64,000 nucleotides of DNA from Caldilineaceae bacterium (GCA_022842065.1 JALHQH010000026.1:101480-165479), one strand, 5' to 3'; counted from the first letter of the stretch, positions 18,301-27,150 are shown. Notes: generated by a model not told the origin, from the letters alone. Program-made: numbers and translations.

Positions 18301-20376
18301 ATCGGTGGTCATGGCGATAATCCGGTTGATCAGCCCTTCCCCTTCGCTTTCGGGGGCGTTGCCCAACCCCAGGCGGTTGAGGAGCGGGCTGAGCGGGGAA
18401 TCTTCGCCGCGATACCAGGGCATTGCTGTGGCCCAACTGTCTGCAAAGAGCGCGTCATATTCCGCGTCACTTAGATCGCGCACCTTGCGGAAGATCGAAG
18501 CCTGTGCATGATCATAGAGACTCCAGCTTTCGTCGGCGTGGCGATCATCAAAGACCAGGCCAAAGAGGCGGGGCGGCGAGGTGAATTCTGCCGCCAGCTC
18601 AAAGCCCAGTTCGCCGTTGAACATCGCGTCGTAGTAGCGAATGGTCAGCGGGTAGCGTTCGGGCAGTTCATCCACACTGTCGTAGATGCGCTTGGAGCTG
18701 TAGATCACATAGTCGGCCTCGCGTAGCTTGGCCTTCATAATCTCGTACTTTTCGGCGGTGTCCTCTTCGTAGGGACCCCAGTCGATGCGGATGATGCCGG
18801 CGTTGGCCGCGTTGACTTCCGGTTCATCCGGCACATTCCACGGCAAACAGTCATCCCACTGTTCGCAAAGGATGGTGGAGCCGGCGGGAATGTTTTCGGC
18901 AATCCAGCGGCTGGCGACAATCCAGGTATGATCAGGCCGATAGACGCCATTGATATAAGCGGCGGACCAGAAGAGCCCACCGCCAATGCCGGCCAGGGTG
19001 AGCAGGGTGGCCAGGAGCCGCTTGCTACCCGTCCACCAGGCCCGGCTAGGGCTGGATCGCCGCCAGAGGACCCAGATCAACGCCGCGGCAAAAAAGACGG
19101 CAAAGGGCAGCAGCGGGCTCATATAGCGATTGAACTTGGCGAGGAAGGCCCCAGTCAACCCAAAGTAGGGGAGCACCCAGGCCCACATGACAATGTTGGC
19201 GGCATCCTCATCGCGCAGTTGCCAGACTTTTTCACCAACGTGGCCACTGATCCATGCTACCAGCAGGCGAATGCCGCTGTAGAGCAAACGCCAGAGCGCA
19301 TAGAGGGTGCCGAGTGCCGCCACTGTGCCCAATGGCCACCACATGCCCCATGCCAACTGTTGCTCTAGAAAGTAGAGATAGGGGGTGGTGTTGCGATATT
19401 GCCGCGTAAAAGGCATATCGGCCAGCCCACGCACCATGCGCCCCTGCTCCACCAAGGTGGCCTGGATAAAGTTGCTCCAATCCAGGATCGCATAAGGGCT
19501 GGTGACAAAGAAGGCGAGCGCGGCCATCACCAAGACTAACGGGATGGTGAGCAGTGCATACAACTGGGCACGGGCATTGGGCGGCAACCCTTGGGCACGG
19601 CTGCGTAGTTGTTCCTGCCAGACGAGCAGGATCGCCGCTGTGATCGGTACGGCTAGCACGGGCAGCGCGCTAAATTTAGAGGCAATTGCTAACCCGGCGG
19701 CGATCCCAGTCAGCACCGCGGCGTGCCAGGAGCGTTCCTGCACCATCATCACCCCGCCCAACACCGCCAAGACGGTAAAGGTAGTACTCGCCGGATCCAT
19801 GGCAAAGAAGTGGCTAAGTTGAATCGCCTGTGCGGTAACCGCATAGAGCGCGGCTGCGATCAAGCCTGCGCCAGGGCTATAAATGCGCCGACCGAGCAGA
19901 AAGAGCAGCCCAATCGTCAAGGTATCCAGCAGGGCAATCACCAGGCGTCCGGCCACCGCCACCGGCCCACACGCCCCGTCCGCTTGGGCCATGAGTGTGA
20001 CCGTCGCCGGGTTGACCCCAAGGCGTTCCGCCGTTGGGGCAAGCCAATGCATCACCTGCCCCATGCCCACCCCCAGATAAAGGGGGAAGTGACCATAGGT
20101 GAAGCTACGTCGCTGTTGGTTGCTAATGTCCCAAAGGGGGTTGAGCGGGCTGCGTTGGGGATCCCAAAATTCATCCCAACTGTTGGGCAGCTTGATGCTG
20201 GGCGCGTAGTTACAGGCCGTGCTGCGCTCATCGGGGTGGCTGCCCATGCCTTGATCGAAGTTGATGTCCCAGACGCGCAGCGTAAAGCCGGCAATGACAA
20301 TGAAGAACAATAGCAAGAGGTGAAGTGGGCGCGTCGGGCTCACTGGTCCCGATGGGCTCTGAATCAGACGGGGCAT
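15358..20376 (-). CDS. Fusion of an N-terminal GT39-like domain with a DUF2298 (Chlor_Arch_YYY) domain
   Basis: 1672 residues, about twice the size of a single-family protein. The N-terminal half (to about 640) is a GT39/ArnT-like GT-C enzyme with the loop motif MGSHPDERSTACNYAPS and TYGHFPLYLG. After a linker a second polytopic part begins near 725 and has the DUF2298 motifs SPTFPPVDPHFAGGIINYYY, RVIPDTINEFPYWSFLFADL, HPHLIGMP and AYRMNTLFKFFSQVW. These align with those of the next gene downstream, except for an extra loop rich in Thr, Glu and Ala. It is first in the minus-strand block, and a promoter-like sequence lies just upstream. Fusion of the two domains suggests they act on the same lipid-linked substrate. 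Confidence 0.85.
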   Translation of the reverse strand: MPRLIQSPSGPVSPTRPLHLLLLFFIVIAGFTLRVWDINFDQGMGSHPDERSTACNYAPSIKLPNSWDEFWDPQRSPLNPLWDISNQQRRSFTYGHFPLYLGVGMGQVMHWLAPTAERLGVNPATVTLMAQADGACGPVAVAGRLVIALLDTLTIGLLFLLGRRIYSPGAGLIAAALYAVTAQAIQLSHFFAMDPASTTFTVLAVLGGVMMVQERSWHAAVLTGIAAGLAIASKFSALPVLAVPITAAILLVWQEQLRSRAQGLPPNARAQLYALLTIPLVLVMAALAFFVTSPYAILDWSNFIQATLVEQGRMVRGLADMPFTRQYRNTTPYLYFLEQQLAWGMWWPLGTVAALGTLYALWRLLYSGIRLLVAWISGHVGEKVWQLRDEDAANIVMWAWVLPYFGLTGAFLAKFNRYMSPLLPFAVFFAAALIWVLWRRSSPSRAWWTGSKRLLATLLTLAGIGGGLFWSAAYINGVYRPDHTWIVASRWIAENIPAGSTILCEQWDDCLPWNVPDEPEVNAANAGIIRIDWGPYEEDTAEKYEIMKAKLREADYVIYSSKRIYDSVDELPERYPLTIRYYDAMFNGELGFELAAEFTSPPRLFGLVFDDRHADESWSLYDHAQASIFRKVRDLSDAEYDALFADSWATAMPWYRGEDSPLSPLLNRLGLGNAPESEGEGLINRIIAMTTDQPPPQPPPGEDRPTLRTALPLDQLPVVDNYRWNTLASENTALAIIWWWAVVALLGWVAWPFAFWIFRPLRDRGYLLSRGLGWLLAGWLLWWLASTELAINSVMNSWLTLLVLALFGAAAAIWQWAQIKHFLRHNWGLLLAGEMLFAAAYVGFVRLRMGNPDLWQLWFGGEKFMEFAMLNGILRSPTFPPVDPHFAGGIINYYYFGLYLVAYVIKLTGIYAEVAFNLAIPTLFALTVVNAFAVAYSAFSSGPTATPSTPTVSTTGQPDSPLAWHQGFMAALLAPILVTVIGNLDGIGQLIRQLANLSTSSFQSSLPGVEPLVRAGSGLRQLLTTGQSLPTYDFWGPSRVIPDTINEFPYWSFLFADLHPHLIGMPLALLFLGLVLTLFFDLEIGSRIRPLRSLVLLLLFALLLGALASVNLWELPTYFGLGVLALLVAQYRRSGQIHWRWSGLFSIAYIALAYLLFWPFFANYVNVGASGVGFVKTGDELGLWLLIWGLLIFVLLSWLLYSATQRPIVISRQRAIRSVAEEHTGEEVAAGLTSDRPDMADAEPTWRDDPAAVEVFTGEETSPAPVAAWQTEQVATASKVGEVGENSTVADRPLMVDQALRLATGSERWLAGLTRYFDRLPRFYALHQQVVQHPTLGYLVTITLPLLTLAAAVGAWFWGRSVLALCLLPLGLAWLLLWRRGTMADRGATFTTLLTITGLAILAGTQVIYLRDFLQGGGAYRMNTLFKFFSQVWVIWGLAAAIALPRLWLGFVWGKRGQRLLRFGWSLTFLLLFVASFAFPIWGTPARLDMRFPGWRPDFGTLDGLEFMREGRFDWPDPSNTLELQYDWAAIQWLLANVRGNATIVESSQVAYYREAGSRIASLTGLSGLTGMHEGEQRYGDEVGARGALHREFWETPDAGRMQQILTELNVDLVYVGPLERYLHPDGVQRVEQLAAGGQLLPLFSTDGSAIYAVPGQLTQTAEGIYLPNTGS

Positions 20377-20393
20377 GCGCGTTTATTAGTCCA

Positions 20394-20423
20394 ATAATAA
20401 ATAGGTATTAATACGTACGACAA
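20394..20423 (-). promoter_or_regulatory. Possible promoter of the glycosyltransferase block
   Basis: Reading the minus strand: TTGTCG (20423-20418), 18 bases, TATTAT (20399-20394). Four of six and five of six bases fit the sigma-70 consensus. The leader would be only about ten bases long. The 250 bases from 20377 to 20626 hold nothing else that I recognise. Confidence 0.35.
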
Positions 20424-20626
20424 AACTTCTTTTCATTCTGCCAGACCAACGCTACGGCTGTGCAAATGTGTACTCTACACCGGGTTTGGCCAAAAAAGGG
20501 CCAATCAATAACCGTCATTTGGCAGATCACCCTGGCGAAAGCGCCTAAAGCACCATCATACCAGTTGATTCTAACAGCGCAAAATTAAGGAATTATTACG
20601 AAGCGATGAAAGATCGGTAACATTTG

Positions 20627-22156
20627 TTATTCTGGCACCCGTGGATAGTTGGGTAGCACCCAAGTAATCTCCGTTGGAGCAGGGGGTGGCCAGAGCAGAT
20701 AGACATCCACCCAGCGATTCCACAACTCCAGATTGCTGTCATCAAAGCCCAAATCGATGCGGCGGGCACGGATCGCCGTCCCGGTATCAAGCGCATCACC
20801 AGTGCCATAGCCGGGGACATAGACTTGAGAACGCAGGGGAATGATGCGCGGGTCGACGGCAACGACTCCCTTACGCATGGGTTCGCCACTATAGGTGCGC
20901 CCATACCAGGGATGATCGGCGGCCAGCCCGGCGGTGCCTGCACTATAGCTGGAGGCTAACATGCGGATGCGCCGCCAATAGGTGATCACGGTACCATCGG
21001 GCATGGTTGCTGTCTGTGGCGTAATGCCCTGGCCATAGGCAACCACCCGTTGCGCTGCTTCTTGGGCCGTCCAGCGATCTTCCATGGCGCGTGCCACCTC
21101 TTGGCCATCTTCGTAACGCACGCGATAACGCTCGCGCGTAATGCCTTCGGCCCCGTTAGCAGTAACCGCTTGGGTGTCAATCGCTAAGGAGCTATCGGGC
21201 TGAAAGACCGTTTCATAGGGTAGAATCTCCTCCCTGATCTCGATCTCCTCGCGCACACGGGTGATGACAATCTCCAGGTCAGCTTTCAGCGGCGTATCCA
21301 GGGCTGGCTCCACCCGGTCCAGGCCGGCAATGCCCACCCCGATCTGCATCAGTGCATCACCAACGGCACCGGCGCGCGACCGGGTTTTCATGACCATGCC
21401 ATCCATGCGCAGCGTCACCGGCTGGCTGCGCTCGATTAAGACGCGCAATCCCGGCGTGATCTGGGCACCCAGCGGCGGCTGTATTAAATCGCCCAAATAG
21501 ACGGTGATCTGGGCTTGGCGCAGCGCTTCTCCAATTGTCTGTGCCGTTGTGCGCAGGGTAAAGGGCAGCCCCTCATCGCGGACTGTAATCGGGACGGCAC
21601 GCTGCAAGCGCAACTGTAATGGCTCTACCGCCAGGTTATCCCATCGGTACCCGCGACTATAGGTGGGCGATTGGGGCACGGCCGGCGTAAAGGGCAATCT
21701 GGCTGCCATCCCCAAGGTCGCGCCTTGAACGACGACCTGATCATAGGTGTCAAAATCAATGGCCGCATCGGTCAATACCGCGGCCGGCGTTTCACCCCAA
21801 CTGGCTGTAAACCACTCGCGGCCATCGGCCCAAATGCGTACCGGGCGCGCCCGTTCGATGGTAATGACCAGATGGTCACTGATGGGTGTGTTGGGCGCTG
21901 GGGTAATGCGGTCATTGCTGTGTACAGTAATGCCCAGATCCAGCAGGAGCGGTGCGACGGTGCGGCGATGGGTATCGATCTGCTGCTCTATGCCATCGAC
22001 TGTTACCTGGACGGGCATACTGGTAACTCGCCAGAGACCCCATAACAGGACGCAAAGGACAATACCACCCATCGACGTTAGGATAAACGTCGGCAGCCGG
22101 CGGGCCAGATGAATAGGACGATAGCGTTGCCGTTGTCTCATTGTAATGGTTGACAT
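20627..22156 (-). CDS. YabE-like wall protein: DUF348 repeats, G5 domain and 3D domain
   Basis: 509 residues. A signal-anchor helix (about 23-45) is followed by DUF348-type repeats (MPVQVTVDGIEQQIDTHRRT; similar copies near 160-250). A G5 domain follows (EEIEIREEILPYETVFQPDS ... RERYRVRYEDGQEV). The C-terminal 3D domain has the three acidic segments VAVDPRIIPLRSQVYVPGYG, ALDTGTAIRARRIDLGF and WVDVYLL, which form the double-psi barrel active site of MltA/YocH-type lytic enzymes. Proteins of this architecture cleave or remodel peptidoglycan in Gram-positive and monoderm bacteria. It lacks a resuscitation-promoting transglycosylase domain, so it is not RpfB. It is divergent from the DUF421 gene. 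Confidence 0.85.
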   Translation of the reverse strand: MSTITMRQRQRYRPIHLARRLPTFILTSMGGIVLCVLLWGLWRVTSMPVQVTVDGIEQQIDTHRRTVAPLLLDLGITVHSNDRITPAPNTPISDHLVITIERARPVRIWADGREWFTASWGETPAAVLTDAAIDFDTYDQVVVQGATLGMAARLPFTPAVPQSPTYSRGYRWDNLAVEPLQLRLQRAVPITVRDEGLPFTLRTTAQTIGEALRQAQITVYLGDLIQPPLGAQITPGLRVLIERSQPVTLRMDGMVMKTRSRAGAVGDALMQIGVGIAGLDRVEPALDTPLKADLEIVITRVREEIEIREEILPYETVFQPDSSLAIDTQAVTANGAEGITRERYRVRYEDGQEVARAMEDRWTAQEAAQRVVAYGQGITPQTATMPDGTVITYWRRIRMLASSYSAGTAGLAADHPWYGRTYSGEPMRKGVVAVDPRIIPLRSQVYVPGYGTGDALDTGTAIRARRIDLGFDDSNLELWNRWVDVYLLWPPPAPTEITWVLPNYPRVPE

Positions 22157-22166
22157 AGGTGTCGCT

Positions 22167-22195
22167 ATTGTATCTGAAGCGCATGAGAATGCAAA
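22167..22195 (-). promoter_or_regulatory. Possible sigma-70 promoter of the G5/3D protein gene
   Basis: On the minus strand TTTGCA (22195-22190), 17 bases, TACAAT (22172-22167), 11 bases ahead of the ATG. The -10 is five of six, the -35 four of six. Confidence 0.4.
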
Positions 22196-22402
22196 ACTGT
22201 GAGGTTTCTAGATAATTTTGTATGGTTTGTCCGGCCTAATCCAGCAAGTGAACATTTGTTGTTCGTGGCGGCTTGCGCATGGGCTTACTTTTCGGTGTAA
22301 TGGTCTGTGTTACAGTTAGGCGCGGTGCTACATCTGCGCTACCGCCTGCCATCATTGATTTTGATCTTTAGCGATTTTTCCGCTGCCATAAACGAGGACA
22401 CC

Positions 22403-23143
22403 ATGCAAGATCCATCTGCAATCCAACCCTTTGATCTCTATCGTATCTTTATTGGCGATCTGCCCTGGACCTTTACCTTAGAGATTGTGCTACGCACGGT
22501 GATTGTCTATGTTTATACCCTGTTATTGGTGCGCTGGTTCAGCCAAAGAGCCGTTGGGCAACTCTCGCTGGTCGAATTTCTGTTGGTCATTGCGCTGGGA
22601 TCGGCGGTGGGTGATCCCATGTTCTATCCGGATGTGCCGTTGCTGCATGGGATGACGGTGATTACGGTGGTGGTCCTGATCAACCGGGGGATTGAGCACC
22701 TGATCAGCCGTAATGCGCGCTTTGAACGGTTCATCGAAGGGGTGCCGATTTGCCTGGTGCAGGACGGTCTGATCGAACATACAGCGTTGACCAAGCTGTT
22801 GCTCAATCGCGATGAACTGTTCCAAAGCCTGCGCGTGGCCGGCATTGAGAACATTGGCATGGTGCGGCACGCCTATATGGAGCAAAATGGCCAATTGAGT
22901 GTCTTCCGCTTTCGCAAAGGGGCGGCGCGCGCCGGCTTGCAGATCAATCCCCCTTGGGATTTAATTACCCCGGCCTGGTTTGCGCAGGGTGATCAACTGG
23001 ATCAGCCAATGCAACTTGGCTGTGTTCGTTGTGGTAACACGCAGAAATTCGTCGCTAATACGGTGATTCCCACCTGTGACAATTGTAGCTATCATACCTG
23101 GACCGACCGTGTGCAGGAGGACGATCCCGATATGCACCAATGA
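22403..23143 (+). CDS. DUF421 (YetF-like) membrane protein with C-terminal zinc ribbon
   Basis: 246 residues from the ATG at 22403, which follows an ACGAGGA site; upstream in-frame codons lack one. Three N-terminal helices (about 25-95, including LLLVRWFSQRAVGQLSLVEF) and the cytoplasmic pair of small domains (PICLVQDGLIEHTALTKLLL, RDELFQSLRVAGIENIGMV) are typical of the DUF421/YetF family, whose function is unproven. The last 40 residues are unusual: CVRCGNTQKF ... TCDNCSYHTW has two CxxC pairs about 20 residues apart, a rubredoxin-like zinc ribbon. YetF-type proteins usually end before this. The gene stands alone. Confidence 0.82.
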   Translation: MQDPSAIQPFDLYRIFIGDLPWTFTLEIVLRTVIVYVYTLLLVRWFSQRAVGQLSLVEFLLVIALGSAVGDPMFYPDVPLLHGMTVITVVVLINRGIEHLISRNARFERFIEGVPICLVQDGLIEHTALTKLLLNRDELFQSLRVAGIENIGMVRHAYMEQNGQLSVFRFRKGAARAGLQINPPWDLITPAWFAQGDQLDQPMQLGCVRCGNTQKFVANTVIPTCDNCSYHTWTDRVQEDDPDMHQ

Positions 23144-23338
23144 ATGACGCTCATTGGATACTGGCGCAGCTACCAACGGCTGAGACATCGGCGTGAGCTG
23201 CACCCACTAGGTATCTGCCGTTGGGGTGCGAATGCTTGTCGAAGCCACCGGCAGCGGCGTAAATCCTCTCTAGTCTCCATCATAAACCCAATCTCTCTTC
23301 AGAATTTCTCCACAATTAGCCGGTACACTACATAAAGG

Positions 23339-23371
23339 TTCACGCAACACCAACAAAGCGGTGTTGCGTGA
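23339..23371. repeat. Hairpin upstream of the ABC exporter genes
   Basis: GTTCACGCAACACC and GGTGTTGCGTGAAC, 14-bp perfect arms around an 8-base loop. It lies about 65 bases before the ABC ATPase start, in a 290-base gap that otherwise shows no gene. Confidence 0.7.
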
Positions 23372-23435
23372 ACAGTGGCAGAACACATGATCGTTTTGCT
23401 AATGAAATTATTCATCCAATCGCAGGAGCGTGGCA

Positions 23436-24239
23436 ATGAATGGAAATGGCGCTAACGTTGCAGCCAACCCCCCGGTCATCGCGATCGATGGGGTGACCAA
23501 GACCTATCAAATGGGCGAGACGGCGGTACATGCTTTGCGTGGCATCAGCTTGACCATTAATGAAGGCGAATATGTCGCCATTATTGGGGCCAGCGGTTCC
23601 GGCAAGAGCACATTGATGAACATGATCGGTCTGCTCGATAAACCAACCAGCGGCACGTACAGCATCCGCGGGGTTGAAACGAGCAAACTGAGCCAGAATC
23701 GTATGGCCGATTTGCGTAACCAGGAGATTGGCTTTGTCTTTCAACGGTTTAACCTGTTGGCGCGTACGAATGCCCGGCGTCAGGTCGAGTTGCCCCTCTT
23801 TTATGCCGGGGTGGCTGCAGGCAAGGCGTCGAAAATGGCCGTTGATGCGTTGACGCGGGTGGGGCTGGGCGATCGGACTCACCACCGGCCCGACGAACTT
23901 TCGGGCGGTCAACAACAGCGGGTCGCGATTGCGCGCGCCTTGGTCAATCGCCCCAGCATCTTGCTCGCCGATGAGCCGACCGGTGCCCTGGACAGCAAAA
24001 CCGGCGAAGAGGTGTTGGAACTTTTTCACGAGCTGCATCAACAGGGCATGACCTTGATTGTGGTGACCCATGACCTGGATATTGCGCAGCGAGCCCAGCG
24101 TATCGTAACGATCCGCGATGGGCAGATTCTTAGTGACGAGCGCAAAAGCAGTTTGCACAACGGCGATACTGACGGCCAGCTCAATGGGCAACCCCCTGCT
24201 GTCGCAAGCGAAGGAGAAGCAGTTCATGAAAGTGCTTAG
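23436..24239 (+). CDS. ABC transporter ATP-binding protein, MacB/LolD type
   Basis: 267 residues from the ATG at 23436, placed 7 bases after AGGAG (a GTG six bases earlier is less well spaced). Walker A is GASGSGKST, the signature is LSGGQQQRVAIARAL, Walker B is ILLADEPTGALDS, and the H-loop is VVTHDLDIA. The close match to the MacB/LolD/FtsE branch (LLDKPTSGTYSIRG, MADLRNQEIGFVFQRFNLL) means it powers a mechanotransmission exporter, not an importer. It overlaps the permease gene by 14 bases, and the fusion protein follows, so the three form one exporter. Confidence 0.92.
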   Translation: MNGNGANVAANPPVIAIDGVTKTYQMGETAVHALRGISLTINEGEYVAIIGASGSGKSTLMNMIGLLDKPTSGTYSIRGVETSKLSQNRMADLRNQEIGFVFQRFNLLARTNARRQVELPLFYAGVAAGKASKMAVDALTRVGLGDRTHHRPDELSGGQQQRVAIARALVNRPSILLADEPTGALDSKTGEEVLELFHELHQQGMTLIVVTHDLDIAQRAQRIVTIRDGQILSDERKSSLHNGDTDGQLNGQPPAVASEGEAVHESA

Positions 24240-25452
24240 ATATTTTGGGGTGGCGATCAACAGCATCTTTGCTCACAAGCTGCGCGCTGGGCTCACCATG
24301 TTGGGCATCATCATCGGCGTGGCTGCGGTGCTGACGACGACCGGCTTTGGCAGTGGGGCGGCGGTCGACATCACGGCCAATATTCAGAGTGGCGGTGTCA
24401 ACCTGTTGACGATTAGTGCCGGCTCGAGCACGGGGGCGAATGCCGGCTCCACCATGACCATGGGTGATGCCGAAGCATTGGCGAATAAAGAACTCTTCCC
24501 CGAATTGGTTTATGTCGCACCCCAATATTCAGCTAGTGCCACCTATGTCAGCGGCGCGGAAGAGGGCAGTTACCAGGTAATTGGTACCGTCGCCGATTAT
24601 GCCATCGTTACTGATCTGGATATTGAATATGGCACCTTCTTTTCCGCCGCGCAGGTCGAAGAGAATGCCAGCGTGGTGGTGATCGGCCACACGGTCGCCA
24701 CTGATCTATTCGGTACAGCCACTGTCGTGGGCGAGTCGGTACGCATTAATAATAATACCTTTCAAATCGTCGGGGTTTTGGAAGAGAGTGGTGGGGCCGG
24801 CTTCGGCAGCAATGACAACCGCAGTTATGTGCCGATCCAGGTGGCACAGGGGCGGCTGTTTAATGCCAGCCGTTACCGCGGCAGTTACGCCATTTCTACC
24901 ATCAGCGTGCAGGTGGCCACCGCCGAAGGTATGGACGCCGCCGAACTACACATTGAACAGATCCTGCGGATGCGCCATGGTCTGCGCGCCGATGAGGACA
25001 ATGATTTTACCATCTCTAACCAGGCTGATTTACTCGAAACACTTAGTACGGTCACTGGCACGTTGACGATTCTGCTGGGCAGTATTGGCGGTATTAGCCT
25101 GCTCGTCGGTGGCATTGGCATTATGAACATCATGTTGGTCTCGGTCACCGAGCGCACCCGCGAGATTGGGCTGCGCAAAGCGGTGGGGGCACACAACAGC
25201 GACATCATGTTGCAATTTTTGATTGAAGCCCTGGTGCTCTGTGTGTTGGGCGGGCTGATCGGGATCGGGATCAGTTACGGGATTGCCGGCATTCTAAGCC
25301 AGCTCCCCTTTATGCCTTTTGGGATTGTGATCGAATATTGGGCGCTGGCAATGGCGATTGGCGTCAGTTCGGGCAGCGGTTTTATCTTTGGCCTCTACCC
25401 CGCCTGGCGCGCCACCCGGCTTGATCCGATTGAAGCACTACGCTATGAATAG
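24226..25452 (+). CDS. MacB-like ABC transporter permease (FtsX-type)
   Basis: 408 residues from the ATG at 24226, which follows AAGGAG and overlaps the ATPase gene. One N-terminal membrane helix (LTMLGIIIGVAAVLTTTGFG) is followed by a large extracytoplasmic MacB-type domain (about 50-275). Three more helices complete the FtsX fold (LLVGGIGIMNIMLVSVTERT, REIGLRKAVGA, LIEALVLCVLGG, FGLYPAWRATRLDPIEALRYE). All are standard for the family. In a cell without an outer membrane such complexes export peptides, antibiotics or lipoproteins; the substrate is unknown. Confidence 0.92.
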   Translation: MKVLRYFGVAINSIFAHKLRAGLTMLGIIIGVAAVLTTTGFGSGAAVDITANIQSGGVNLLTISAGSSTGANAGSTMTMGDAEALANKELFPELVYVAPQYSASATYVSGAEEGSYQVIGTVADYAIVTDLDIEYGTFFSAAQVEENASVVVIGHTVATDLFGTATVVGESVRINNNTFQIVGVLEESGGAGFGSNDNRSYVPIQVAQGRLFNASRYRGSYAISTISVQVATAEGMDAAELHIEQILRMRHGLRADEDNDFTISNQADLLETLSTVTGTLTILLGSIGGISLLVGGIGIMNIMLVSVTERTREIGLRKAVGAHNSDIMLQFLIEALVLCVLGGLIGIGISYGIAGILSQLPFMPFGIVIEYWALAMAIGVSSGSGFIFGLYPAWRATRLDPIEALRYE

Positions 25453-25494
25453 CAACGGTCATCTTGTCATCTAGTCATTAATTAGGGAGCAAAA

Positions 25495-27105
25495 ATGTAT
25501 ATCAGTAAACGTTGGCTCTTTGCGATCCTCGGCCTGCTTGTGGTGGGCGGTGGGGTCTATTTCTTCACCAATACCCAAGTGGTTGCCCAGGAAGAGGTGA
25601 CCACCACCACCGTAGAGGTCGCGGCCCCGGCGGCGGTGACGATTCAACCGGCCAGCGCGCTGTTGGCCGAAGTGAGCGCCGCCGGTAATATTGCGCTGGT
25701 GAGCCAAGAAGTAGTGGCGCCGGAAGTAAGTGGCACCGTCATTGGCGTCAACGTAAATGTCGGTGATGAGGTCGCCGCGGGGGATCTATTGGTGATTTTG
25801 AATACTGTCACCCTTGAACGCGCCCTACGCCGCGCCGAACTAGCGGTCGAAACCCAGCGCAACAATCTGGCCGAACTAGCGGAGCCGGCGACGGCTTCCG
25901 AACTTGCCGTGGCCGAAGCAAACCTGACCGAAGCCCAGGAAAATCTGGCCGACGTGATGGCCGGTCCTAGTGAAGCGGAACTTGCTGCAGCCCGCAGTTC
26001 GGTCTCTTCGTCCTGGTCAAAATATAATGAATTACAGGCCGGCCCCAGTCAAGCCGAGCTGACCCAACTCAGCGCCAATATGAAAAAGTCCGAGGTGGCC
26101 CTGGCCGAAGCCAAGCGCGCGTATGACAAGGTGGTCTGGCGCAATGATGTGGGGATGACCAGCGAAGCTGCAGCCATGCAAGATGCCACCATCGATTATG
26201 AAAGTGCCAAGGCTGCCTATGAAGAGTCGGTGGCCGCAGCGGCGAACTCGGAAGTACAATCGTCGATCAGCTCGGCCCAGAGCGCACAGGTGCAGTTGGA
26301 TGAGCTGCTCAACTCGCCGACCGAAGCCCAAATTGCCCAGGCCCAGGCCCAGGTCGCGGATGCCGAAGCCGCGTTGGCTGATCTGCAAGCCGGCCCTACC
26401 ACTAGCGCCCTGCGCGATGCCGAAATTAGCCTCGAACAAGCATTGGTTGACCTGGAAGAGGCTCATGCGAATCTGGCCGCGGCCAAAGTGTTCGCCCCCC
26501 GTGCTGGTACCGTGCTTAGTGTCGCGGCTGAAATCGGAACGCGCGTCAGCGAGGGCACGGCGGTGGTCACGCTGGCTGACACCACTCAACTGGAGTTGAC
26601 CATTGATGTGGCCGAGTTGGATGTGATGCAGATTACCGCCGGGCAGGCTGCGGTCGTTGAGGTTGATGCCCTGGCCGGCCAAACCTTGGCCGGGGAAGTG
26701 ACCACGATTGCACCTTCCAGCAGCAGTGACTCCGGCGTGGTCTACTATCCGGTTACCGTGCGCCTCACCGCTGACGATCTCTCGAGTGTGCGCCCTGGCA
26801 TGACCGCCATCGCCACGCTGCAAAACCAAACGGCAGCGGCCGGTGGCTGGCTGGTACCTACTACGGCAATCCGCCAGCAGGGTACACAAAACATCGTGTT
26901 AGTGGTAAGGGGCGAAACCGAGAGCCCGGTCGTGGTCACTCCCGGCAGCGTCCAGGGTGAGTGGACCGTGGTTCAATCTGCTGAATTGCAGGCCGGGGAT
27001 CAGGTCAGCGGCACGCTAGCTTCTTTTATCAATGAAGAGAATAATAACCGCCGCTTTGGTCCTGGCGGCGGTGGTCCTCCTGGTGGTGGCCCTCCTGGCG
27101 GCTGA
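25495..27105 (+). CDS. HlyD/MacA-like membrane-fusion protein with long coiled-coil hairpin and Gly/Pro tail
   Basis: 536 residues, starting after AGGGAG. An N-terminal signal anchor (LFAILGLLVVGGGVYFF) is followed by a lipoyl-like half (VSGTVIGVNVNVGDEVAAGD). The long alpha-helical hairpin (about 105-320) contains repeated phrases AGPSEAEL, AGPSQAEL, SPTEAQI and AGPTTSAL at roughly regular spacing. The second lipoyl half is APRAGTVLSVAAEIGTRVSE, and beta-barrel and membrane-proximal domains follow. The tail is FGPGGGGPPGG-like low-complexity sequence. It is the periplasmic-adaptor homologue of the MacB-like genes in front, 42 bases away. In a monoderm cell it would stand outside the membrane. 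Confidence 0.88.
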   Translation: MYISKRWLFAILGLLVVGGGVYFFTNTQVVAQEEVTTTTVEVAAPAAVTIQPASALLAEVSAAGNIALVSQEVVAPEVSGTVIGVNVNVGDEVAAGDLLVILNTVTLERALRRAELAVETQRNNLAELAEPATASELAVAEANLTEAQENLADVMAGPSEAELAAARSSVSSSWSKYNELQAGPSQAELTQLSANMKKSEVALAEAKRAYDKVVWRNDVGMTSEAAAMQDATIDYESAKAAYEESVAAAANSEVQSSISSAQSAQVQLDELLNSPTEAQIAQAQAQVADAEAALADLQAGPTTSALRDAEISLEQALVDLEEAHANLAAAKVFAPRAGTVLSVAAEIGTRVSEGTAVVTLADTTQLELTIDVAELDVMQITAGQAAVVEVDALAGQTLAGEVTTIAPSSSSDSGVVYYPVTVRLTADDLSSVRPGMTAIATLQNQTAAAGGWLVPTTAIRQQGTQNIVLVVRGETESPVVVTPGSVQGEWTVVQSAELQAGDQVSGTLASFINEENNNRRFGPGGGGPPGGGPPGG

Positions 27106-27150
27106 TCCTCGCCTTGATCGATTGTGCCGATCTTGCGTTAGCCCGTATCA

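Noticed and set aside
20627..22156. Resuscitation-promoting factor RpfB
   Set aside because: DUF348 and G5 parts fit, but the catalytic end is a 3D domain, not the Rpf transglycosylase.
23412..24266. 284-residue reading frame opposite the ABC ATPase gene
   Set aside because: Mirror image of a well-supported gene with Walker motifs; its own translation has no recognisable domain.
26032..26889. 285-residue reading frame opposite the membrane-fusion protein gene
   Set aside because: Antisense shadow of the coiled-coil region.
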